64,000 bases of DNA from Atopsyche davidsoni. Lineage: Eukaryota; Arthropoda; Insecta; Trichoptera; Hydrobiosidae. The stretch is from positions 992,001 through 1,056,000 of the forward strand of contig JAILWY010000022.1 in the NCBI GenBank assembly GCA_022113835.1. The letters run 5' to 3'. This document shows positions 55,811-64,000 of this stretch, one piece after another (within the stretch, counting starts at the first letter, position 1; each line of letters opens with the position of its first letter). The position numbers and the translations under genes were made by a program. The notes beneath the pieces were generated by a model. That model searched no databases. It saw nothing but the letters and a program-made list of their open reading frames with translations, and was not told where the DNA came from.

Positions 55811-55838
55811 CAAGTCTGTTGGTCGAAATTAGTCATGC
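55796..55838 (+). ncRNA. Hammerhead-ribozyme-like motif 2
   Basis: Same layout as motif 1. Differences fall so that pairing is kept: stem II is GATC/GGTC (one U:G) and stem III is ATT/AGT (one U:G). Core CTGATGA, GAAA and the cleavage C are unchanged. Confidence 0.72.
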
Positions 55839-56320
55839 TAAAACTAAAATAAACTCAAAGTGAAGAAAGTATAAAAAGTTACCCATTTCACTAATTATAT
55901 ACATATTCTTATGAACAATGCATTTGGATTATGCTTCTATTTTAATGAATTATTTGTATGATTGATGTTTATGAACATTTGATTTAAATTTTAAATAAAT
56001 AATTTCAACAGTTTTAAATCTTTTCATTTTAGAATACATAAATTGAACATTTGTACGTGAAAAATGTTTATTTTTTGCATTGTTCATAAAATAACAATAG
56101 TATAAGCATTTCTAATTTTAATATTACTGAGAGTGTTGACTTTTGAACAAATTTGTTTTAAAATGCCATTGAATAAAATCGATAAGTTGGCGAATTTTTA
56201 AAGCAATAAAAAAAATATCTTTCAAATATTTTAAATGAAAATTTGTTTTTATGATGAGTTTTTATGCATCTTGTGACAAAAATTTTAAAAACTTGTTTAA
56301 CAAAGATAGCTCAAAGAAAC
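55839..56320. other. AT-rich DNA
   Basis: No supported feature after the shared 'aaaagttaccc' word. Confidence 0.4.
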
Positions 56321-56321
56321 T

Positions 56322-56580
56322 CAATATTTTTGACAGAGAGTACTTGGTGGAATTCCATTTTAATATTTTTGAGTAAAATACTATTCATAATAACAAACTC
56401 GCCCAGCTATTTAAAAGGTTAATAGCATTTTAAATTACTTGTAATACCGTTTTGAATAATATTCATTCAAAATAAAATACTACATTAAAATGATGCCAAC
56501 GTGATAGATTGGCGAAACCGGTCACAAATAAAAACGAACATGTAGAAAATCACTCAAGTATTTTACTCAAAAATATTTAA
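56322..56580 (+). repeat. MITE end plus 'gaaaccggtcac' arm
   Basis: 'gtacttggtggaattcc' at 56341 and 'ttggcgaaaccggtcac' at 56509, the latter followed by 'aaaatcactcaagtatttta'. The two families are again close neighbours. Confidence 0.65.
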
Positions 56581-57114
56581 GATGGGTTACATGTAAAATT
56601 TTATATTAAACATAAAATGTTTTATTCTAGGATAATAAGAGATTTTGTATCACACGGCCCAGCCAAAGAACGGCAAAACCATTAAAAATTAAAATCGATA
56701 CTTCAAAACTTTTAAAGTGACCATCTTATCTAGAGCGAGCAAGAATCAATCGCGCGACATCACGGGACAGAGCGGGACGAAAGCATGAAATTTTCACGCG
56801 CGAGAGCGGGACGCGAACACAGAACACTCGCGCGGTGGACAGGGACGGAGATACATTATAAACGGTGCCATACGACATTGCGACGGAAAGAGAGGAAGTC
56901 GCCGGCTTCTTGCAAGATGGTAAGGGACGGCAGCAGCCGCGTGGGTGTGAGGAGGAAAGAAAATTGTTGGTAGCATTTTCGGTGCGAAAGAAAGAGATGA
57001 AAACTTGGAAGCTTCTCGAAGAATCGATGCTTGCAAAAATGTGTCAGAGTTGAAAAGAAACTTCCAGATTAAATGTGGGAGTTTTTTGAAATTATTATTT
57101 GCGAAGCAATTTTA
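56581..57114. other. Unassigned DNA
   Basis: 56740-57050 is purine-rich and GC-richer ('gggacagagcgggacgaaag'). Open frames exist on both strands but none is recognisable. Confidence 0.35.
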
Positions 57115-57772
57115 GAAAACTGTGACACGGATTGGTACACATTCTTGCAACAAAATAATATTTATTTTATATCTTAAACGTATAATGCAGATCAGAGAAA
57201 TGATATGCGTGTAAATATTGTCTCCGTCTTATATCATGTTTTCGTTTGTAATTTATACGCTGTGGGGATCATTATTTTTAAAATGTTATTTCTTTGGATT
57301 TTTTATTTTCGGACTTAGTCATTCAAGTCAAATATCCAAAAAATATTAATGTTTACTAAGAAAAGCGAAAATATGCGATATCAGTCAATTTATGCAGTAG
57401 AACATCCGTGTTGTTGCATCTTTATCATTAATCGTTAAACACAATACACAAACCTTTATTAGACAAGAATTTTCTTCGAAACTTTTCGATTTGCACGGAA
57501 GACAATTCATAATTTTGATATTATTAAAAATCTAAATAATTATGGTACACAAGCATGTTATCTACTTTACCATGAAAAAAGTTTATATTATTAATAAATA
57601 ATTAAAAAATTGTGTATTAAGCTTTTATTTTTATTTAAGAAAACTATGACACGGATCGGCACGCCTTCTTACAACGAGATAATGGTTTTTTTTATACCTT
57701 AAGCAGAGGGAAATATATCAGAGAACTGATATGCGTTTCAATATTGTCTCCGTCTTATATCATGCTTGATGT
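57115..57772 (+). repeat. Direct repeats of about 125 bp around a dispersed repeat
   Basis: 'gaaaactgtgacacggattgg' to 'ccgtcttatatcatg' at 57115-57240 recurs at 57647-57768. The segment 57241-57475 between them also occurs at 62843-63189 with 'gtaatttatacgctg', 'aaaatatgcgatat' and 'aacatccgtgttgttgcatc'. Neither half is coding. Confidence 0.7.
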
Positions 57773-58150
57773 GTTTAGGGTCAGAAAGTCACTGTAGAGC
57801 CTCAGACTAGACATTTCCCGGTTGATGTGAGTGATTGCTGGATGCTGTTGTGTTTTATTGCATGTGTAAATCTAAATTAATTATTTTAACTTAGCTTGTG
57901 AAGAACCTACGATACGAATACGTATCTAATAAAGGTTTCACGTCAATTCACCAAATTTATAAATAATAAACCGTCAGAAAAAATAATAAAAACACAGTAC
58001 AACACCCAAGAACAGAGAAAATCTAAAAAAAAACAACAGCATCAAAATACGCACGATTTTGCAATATCTTTGATATGTTACTGGACAGGTCAGGTTGGGT
58101 GAAGTTCTCGGGTCCCAAGTTTTAAAAAACAAGGTTAGGTTAATAATGAT
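57773..58150. other. Unassigned DNA with a satellite-2 fragment
   Basis: 57798-57840 ('gcctcagactagacattt', 'gtgagtgattg') is an inverted piece of satellite 2. The rest is AT-rich. Confidence 0.4.
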
Positions 58151-58152
58151 TA

Positions 58153-58435
58153 TGTATATCTATTTATGGATTGGTCAATCAGATGCGTATTTCTTACCCA
58201 TTACGGGTTTATTATAACATTCGTTCATATATAGAAGATGATTTAAAGAAACTCATTGATTGCACATTGATTCATATGTAGAGTATGATTGTTAAAAATT
58301 CTCGATAAACGGAAGTGATTCGTTAGTACGTTAGGAGATGTGGGTTCAAATCCCACACAAATGATATTTTTCTGAGAGTTTCTTTAAATCATCTTCTATA
58401 TATGAACTAATGTGCCTAATCATATTAGTAATAAT
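58153..58435 (+). mobile_element. tRNA-containing foldback element with deleted head
   Basis: Family 5' end, left arm ('cgttcatatatagaagatga'), inner arm ('catatgtagagtatgattg') and inverted right arm are present. The head (58315-58363) has lost its middle and the end of the acceptor stem. Confidence 0.78.
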
Positions 58436-58439
58436 AATA

Positions 58440-58550
58440 ATTAAGTACATTTTTTCAAATATTGAAAATTGATCAAAGAAACTCTCAATATCCTGTATAG
58501 GCAAAATCGTACTTCCCTGTGAGACGGTCTTCACGAAAAATCAATAATAT
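58440..58550 (-). repeat. Dispersed repeat with 'gaagaccgtctcaca' (inverted)
   Basis: Reverse complement of the repeat at 49795 ('ctgtgagacggtcttcac', 'aatcaataatat'). Confidence 0.6.
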
Positions 58551-58551
58551 A

Positions 58552-58574
58552 AGGTTAGGTTAGGTTAGGTTAGG
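58552..58574 (+). repeat. Interstitial (TTAGG)n run
   Basis: About four units of 'ggtta', bordering a GC-rich segment. Confidence 0.8.
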
Positions 58575-58866
58575 CTCGACGGGCGTTTAGTCGAAACCGG
58601 AAAAACCGAAGGTGTGCCATTTTGGCAATCGCAGCGCACACCTGAGGTAGTCGCCGTGTGGGCCGTCCCGAATTGAAATTGTTTCGTATTTCAATTGTTC
58701 CAGCGAGGGCCAATCGCAGCCCGCGGCCCGGCGGCGGACATGACAGATGTAATTTGTTCCGACGCGCCGCTCTGTGCCGGAAAACTCCCTCGAGCCGGCT
58801 GCACGCGCTGCGACGCAACCGACAACCGAGCGGAAACCGACCAGCGAAGCCCTCATTTGTGCCAAG
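58575..58866. other. GC-rich unique DNA
   Basis: Overlapping frames on both strands; no known product. Could contain a host exon or promoter, but nothing proves it. Confidence 0.35.
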
Positions 58867-60430
58867 GCTAAACCGTAAAAATTTAATAAAATAAATAGAC
58901 GCAATATCGTCATTTTTTACTATACCATATAAACCTCCCCAATTAAAAAAAGCCGTCTACACACGCTGTCAAAATGATGGCGACTGAACGTTGACTTGCC
59001 GTTTTGCGTTATTTGCTATACAACCCAAAAAAAGGGGCAATACCATTCGACTGTCAGTTGTATCGCAGCCGACTTAAAGCTGCCTATACTTGCTGTGACA
59101 CAATAGTAACTGGCTAAAAAAGTCAATTTAATTAAATAAATAGACGCAATATCGTCATTTTTTACTATACCATATAAACCTCCCCAATTAAAAAAAGCCG
59201 TCTACACACGCTGTCAAAATGATGGCGACTGAACGTTGACTTGCCGTTTTGCGTTATTTGCTATACAACCCAAAAAAAGGGGCAATACTTGCTGATTACC
59301 ATTCGACTGTCGGTTGTATCGCAGCCGACTTAAAGCTGCCTATACTTGCTGTGACACAATAGTAACTGGCTAAAAAAGTCAATTTAATTAAATAAATAGA
59401 CGCAACATCGTCATTTTTAACTATACCATATAAACCTTCCATATTAAAAAAGCCGTCTATACACGCTGTCAATATGATGGTAAATAAACGCTGACTTCCC
59501 GTTTTGCGTTATTTCTTATACAGCCCAAAAAAAGAGACGGTACTTGCTGATGAGGGAGAAGTTGCCTGTACTTGCTGTGACACAACAGTAACTGGCCAAT
59601 AAAGTCCTATTTTACGCTGTTTACTCAATTGACGCAATTTCGTCATTTTTTCCGATTTTTTTTACCATACCGTACAAGCCTACCAAATTAAAAGAAAGCC
59701 GTCTATACACAATGTCAATATGACGGTAAATAAACGCTGACTTCCCGTTTTGCGATATTTGCTATACAACCCAAAAAAGGGACGATACTTGCTGATGAGG
59801 GAGAAGTTGCCTGTACTTGCTGTGACACAACAGTAACTGGCCAACAAAGTCCTATTTTACGCTGTTTACTCAATTTACGCAATTTCGTCATATTTTATGA
59901 TTTTTTAACCATTCCGTACAAGCCTACCAAATTAAAAGAAAGCCGTCTATACACGCTGTCCATATGATAAGAAATAAACGCTGACTTCCCGTTTTGCGTT
60001 ATTTGCTATACAACCCAAAAAAAAAGGGATGCTACTTGCTGATTACTATTCACCTGTCGGTTGTGTCGCAGCCGACTTGAAGCTGCCTGTACTTGCTGTG
60101 ACACAACAGTAACTGGCCAACGAAGTCATATTTTGCGCTGTTTACTTTAGGGCTAAACTGTAAAAAGTTTATATAATAAATAGACGCAGTTTCGTCATTT
60201 TTTACTGTACCGTACAAGCCTACCAAATTAATAGAAAGCTGCCTAAACACACTGTCAATATGACGGTGACTAAACGTTGACTCCCCCTTTTACGTTATTT
60301 GCTATAAAACCCGAAAAAAAGGGACGATACTTGTGACACAACAGTAATTGCCCAATGACGTCGTCTTTTGCGATATTTACTAAAAATCGGTAGCAAGTTA
60401 TGTCGCAGCGTGTGTAGGCGGCTTCGATAG
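58867..60430 (+). repeat. Satellite 3: six units of about 230-307 bp built from a MITE
   Basis: Unit starts (word 'agacgca-t-tcgtca' or variant) lie near 58891, 59136, 59392, 59624, 59869 and 60176. Each unit contains MITE-end words: 'agccgtctacacacgctgtc', 'ttgtatcgcagccgac' and 'agctgcctatacttgctgtg'. The last unit finishes in a good right end 'gtcgcagcgtgtgtaggcgg' (60400), matching inverted the left end at 58947. Units 1 and 2 are almost identical, so amplification was recent. Confidence 0.9.
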
Positions 60431-61500
60431 CCGTGCACTCGTATTTTTAATACCCTCTGAGGTAATCGACTTTTTTCCGATTCGGATAAAATCAATTGGT
60501 CACAACTGAAAAAGAAGCAACGCCGGTATCAGAAAATACGTTTTTAATTAACTAATTAGTTATACTTCCGTAAATGGATTCCATTTTGGGATTTCTTGGA
60601 TGTTGATTTACCGACGTTTCGGTAACTAAACCGTTTTCAAAATTTTTTGATTTCAGGACTTATATATCGTTCAATTAGTATGAAATTTTATTTTTCAAAA
60701 AAAAAATCGGGCATAAGTCGCGAATTATTATATATTTTTAGTGATCGATTCTCAATGGTATGCAGTTTTAAAATATAAAAGTTATGTATTATTTAAAGTG
60801 TAAAAAAAAATATTTTCAGTAGTAGAAACAATCCTTAAAAAGCCTTGAAATGCAGTTATTATATATTAAATTAATATTTATTTTATTTTAGCTCAGCTGT
60901 GGTTGAAAGAATTGTGGTTTATTAGAATCTCACTTGTGTTTATCGATTTATTATATACTAGAGTAGTGGAATTCAGACTATTTGAATTCGGATGTCTCCT
61001 GCTGAGGTACGAGGCGATGAGGTATTTTTCAAAACATATTATTACTAATTCTAGCAATAATAATAAAGAATATTAAAATACAGCCTTTAAACCCATGCGA
61101 ATAATCGAGTATATATTTAATGATATGCTTTGGATAGAAAAAAAAAATCTTACTTCACGGCAACGTTTACATTTGAATCAAATATAAAATTAATTTTTAC
61201 AAAATATTTTTGAGAAGTTCGTTCACACGTGAAACGACGAGTTTTTTTTCGCGTCACCTAAAATTAATTTTATTTCTCCGGTTAATGATGAAGCGTTCGT
61301 ATTGAACACATAAAAAAATCATTATTGATTTATGCAAACTTTGATTGCGTCAGCAATTATAAATTTGATTAGAGAAGTACTGTTTTTTTTTCTTTTTTCG
61401 TTTCAAGCTACTTGTTTCGCCAACATGCCTGAACGACATCTTCAGGCATAAAATAGATAAAATAGCCCAATTCCCGAAGACGTAGAAGAAGAAAACACTT
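60431..61500. other. AT-rich DNA with two 'cgaaac' motif remnants
   Basis: On the minus strand at about 60610-60645, 'cggtttagttaccgaaacgtc' gives a stem II and GAAACGTC but no proper core. At about 61405-61447 'cctgaagatgtcgttcaggc' and 'gcgaaaca' have the same order. Both look like decayed hammerhead-type tails. Confidence 0.35.
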
Positions 61501-61883
61501 GACATGTTTTATTTGGTGATTCGGTGTTGTGTCGGGTGTAAGTGCGGCCTGGCGCGTGATTTAAGCACCAGAGACAATGAGAATTCCGGGGGTAATATAA
61601 TTGCAGGTGCGGCAACACCGAAACTCACAAACAATATGTCCGCCCAGCAAGATGGCCGCGATAAACCGGCGGGAACGCCGCTCGATTCTCCGCACCGCGC
61701 TTTATCGGAGGCATCTCCGGGGAACGACGATATTTTATGTTTTAGACTCTAACATTAATTTTTTTACAGCTTTAATAATGAATCAATATAATTTCAATTA
61801 AAAAATCGTATAATAAACATAATAAATTATATATTCGTACGCAAGAAACAGATTGCACTTTACACGAGTGCTACGATAATCGA
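61501..61883. other. Unassigned DNA
   Basis: GC-richer at 61530-61740, with overlapping frames but no recognisable product. Confidence 0.35.
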
Positions 61884-62603
61884 CTTCAAATTTCGCGTTA
61901 AAATGCCTCTCGCATTACGCGAATTTTTTTATTTTAAGAATGTGTATGAACATAAAAACTTCTCTTAATAATTAAAAATAGCGTTGGGTGTTATGAACGT
62001 ATTTTACAAGAACGCTACCGAAAAGACAACAAATGTATTTTTCAGTAAAAATAACATGTAATACTGCATAAAGTGCTATTAGAGTTAAAGTGATTGATTC
62101 AAATGTATTAAGTATACGCGAATTTCACTTAACGCGATTTTTTCCGGAACGTATCCTTCGCGGGTTATTATTGTATAGAGTATGTATTCGAATCAAAAGC
62201 GACAAGTATTAGAAAGCGTCTAGAGCATAAGTTCCCAAAGTGGTCAATATCGACCCCTAGGGGTCGATTCAGGGGTCGAAAAATTAAATTGGGGGTCCAC
62301 GAACTGTAAATGGGGGGTCTACAAGAGTGGATCCCATTGGCCATGTTGGCCACGATATGCACGTTGAGTTAACACAACTGAACGACTGTTTTCAATGTAC
62401 AATTGTTTAAGTGTGAAGCATGTTTATAATTGTATTGAATTAATGTTTTTAAACGTGTTTACTCAAGTCAATCAGTTTAAAAATGTAAAAGATATTTAAT
62501 ATTTACATACCGACATAAAATATGGCGCACCCTGTATATCAGATGTCACAAATATGTTTTAAGTTGTCAAAACAGTTTGGGAACCTATGGTCTAGAGATT
62601 ACT
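61884..62603 (+). repeat. Composite block, copy 2
   Basis: Collinear with 50369-51125, including 'aatttcacttaacgcgattt', the joining 'tcgaatcaaaagcgacaag' and the hAT element at the same site. Confidence 0.8.
62226..62589 (+). mobile_element. hAT nonautonomous element, second type, copy 2
   Basis: Ends 'cataagttcccaaag' and 'gtttgggaacctatg' flanked by a perfect 8-bp duplication 'gtctagag' (62218-62225 and 62590-62597). Confidence 0.92.
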
Positions 62604-62842
62604 TAAAAACGTGATTATCTGAGTTCGGATGACTACCGCTCGTGAGTTTAATTCGATCGAGGCGATAACCAGGATGTCGACCCCATGTCCAAGGACCGCC
62701 ATTAGCGGGTAATCGGGCCGAGATTATAAATTAACTCCTCTGCGGCGATAACGAACTGTCGATAATGCGAGCCGCCATCTTGGCGAGATATTGCAAATGG
62801 CCGATAGAGACGTCGCTAGAGCGGGCTAATTAATAACCGAAT
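62604..62842. other. Unassigned GC-moderate DNA
   Basis: Unique in the window, with words such as 'gagccgccatcttggcgaga'. It could be regulatory but I have no positive evidence. Confidence 0.35.
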
Positions 62843-63189
62843 TTCGTTTGTAATTTATACGCTGCGGGGGTCATTAATTTGAAAATGTTATTTCTGTACC
62901 CGGGTTTCCTTTTTATGATCAATGTCGTTGAACCTCGCATCCGCGATGGGTTTTTTTTTTTTTTTTCGGAGTTTTTCATTGACGAAGACCACAATCGTCC
63001 GTCGACTTTGCTAAAAAATATAAACGAACCAATAAATACAATAAAATATCAAAAAAAATATTCATTTCAACTAAGAATACCGAAAATATGCGATATGAAT
63101 CAATTTATGCAATTGAACATCCGTGTTGTTGCATCTTTATCATTTGTCGTTAAACACGATATACAACCTTTATTAGACAAGAATTTTAC
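62843..63189 (+). repeat. Dispersed repeat shared with 57241-57475
   Basis: 'cgtttgtaatttatacgctg' and 'aacatccgtgttgttgcatc' appear in both. The 145-codon frame at 62879-63316 lies largely within it, has no recognisable domain, and is disrupted in the other copy. Confidence 0.7.
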
Positions 63190-63600
63190 ATTTATATTAA
63201 TCTTGGATTATACATATGGGCAAAACGGGATACGTAACGCTTTTATAGACAACCTATGGTGTTTTAAATATCCTCCTATAAAGCCACCCATAAAGCACAT
63301 CGTGCCTAAGCTTTAACTTCACAAAGAAAATAATAAATACTTTTCCTATGGGATAACAATTATGCGTAATTTTTTTTACTCTATAGAAAAAAATGTTCTC
63401 ACAGCAAACTTGTGCATATTAAAAGTGCAAATTTATTTAATATTTATAAATTTAAATATTTCGATTACAGCTTCTTCTTGAAAACGATCAAAAACATGAC
63501 TCATGTGGAATTATGTGACATCATCAACAGTGTATAATAAATGTATGAAATATGAACTCAGCATTGTTAATGCTCTCTGGGGTGATGTTTATATCTCACA
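63190..63600. other. AT-rich DNA
   Basis: No supported feature. Confidence 0.4.
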
Positions 63601-63602
63601 TA

Positions 63603-63808
63603 TACAGGGTGATCGAGATTAATGGAATTTTTAATTTTTTTTATATAAAAAAATCAGCGAATTCCCGAAATCTATTGAATTCGTGGTGACCCTAGCACAA
63701 GTAATTTCACGTTATTTTGTATGCCCTAAACAATCGCCTGAAAGTACCTTGCGAGGTCGTGACACAGCCACCATATTCATTTTATTCATACATCGGAATC
63801 ACCCTGTA
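63603..63808. mobile_element. MITE with 'tacagggtgat' ends
   Basis: 'tacagggtgat' and 'atcaccctgta' are perfect 11-bp inverted ends on TA targets enclosing about 185 bp. Such ends are usual for small Tc1/mariner-type nonautonomous elements in insects. The frame inside has no known product. Confidence 0.72.
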
Positions 63809-64000
63809 TAATAATGCCTGGTATTACATTTTTTGCTGTGTTTTTTATATAGAAATATTCAAATCCTTTTGTAATGTAATGAAGAAAGTGGCCCAGACTG
63901 GATTCTTTGCCATTGTCATTACCTCGGTGAGATCATGGCGTGTCGCTGGAAAGTGGAATTGACTTAATAGCCACACAATCGATTTGACTTTATATATGTA

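Noticed and set aside
58552..58574. Chromosome end
   Set aside because: Only about four TTAGG units, flanked on both sides by ordinary repeats.
62879..63316. 145-codon frame as a possible host gene
   Set aside because: Most of it lies in a dispersed repeat that is broken at 57241-57475; no recognisable domain.

Overview
The window looks like gene-poor nuclear DNA from an arthropod, most likely an insect with a large, repeat-rich genome. The evidence is internal. There are short interstitial runs of the insect telomere repeat TTAGG (5443, 13696, 58552). Several families of broken mariner/Tc1-type and hAT transposons are present, along with tRNA-derived repeats, foldback MITEs, satellites and long AT-rich stretches. 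I recognise no intact host protein-coding gene, rRNA or functional tRNA. Almost every open frame is either repeat-derived or a chance reading of GC-rich or simple-sequence DNA.

Layout. 1-4.8 kb: a decayed Tc1/mariner-like copy, a dispersed AT-rich repeat (R1) and a deleted mariner with both ends. 5.4-8.1 kb: short minisatellites, a 145-147 bp tandem repeat and a 229-240 bp satellite. 8.2-13.2 kb: GC-rich hairpins, tRNA-containing foldback elements and a 187-bp palindrome. 13.7-17 kb: TTAGG and octamer repeats, then (TA)n tracts packed with MITEs, then a CpG-rich block. 17-21.5 kb and 32.5-35 kb: AT-rich DNA with almost nothing recognisable. 21.5-32.5 kb: tRNA foldbacks, Tc1/mariner-like deletion derivatives, a hAT MITE with a perfect 8-bp target duplication, and two mariner relics. 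35-45 kb: further copies of the same families, including a MITE-in-MITE composite. 45-52 kb: R1, the LINE-tail-like family and a composite block that recurs at 62 kb. 53.2-54 kb: a second satellite. 54.4-55.9 kb: a hAT transposase C-terminus and two hammerhead-ribozyme-like motifs in Penelope-like or retrozyme-like context. 58.9-60.4 kb: a satellite built from a MITE. 61.9-64 kb: the second copy of the composite block, a dispersed repeat and a terminal MITE.

Nothing here works as an operon or pathway. The biology is transposable-element ecology: TE families broken at recurrent points, nested insertions, foldbacks and conversion of TEs into tandem arrays. The most interesting structures are (i) elements with about 60-bp terminal inverted repeats around a tRNA-like unit, (ii) paired hammerhead-like motifs at 55.3 and 55.8 kb whose stems survive base changes, and (iii) a satellite array built from the ends of a MITE.
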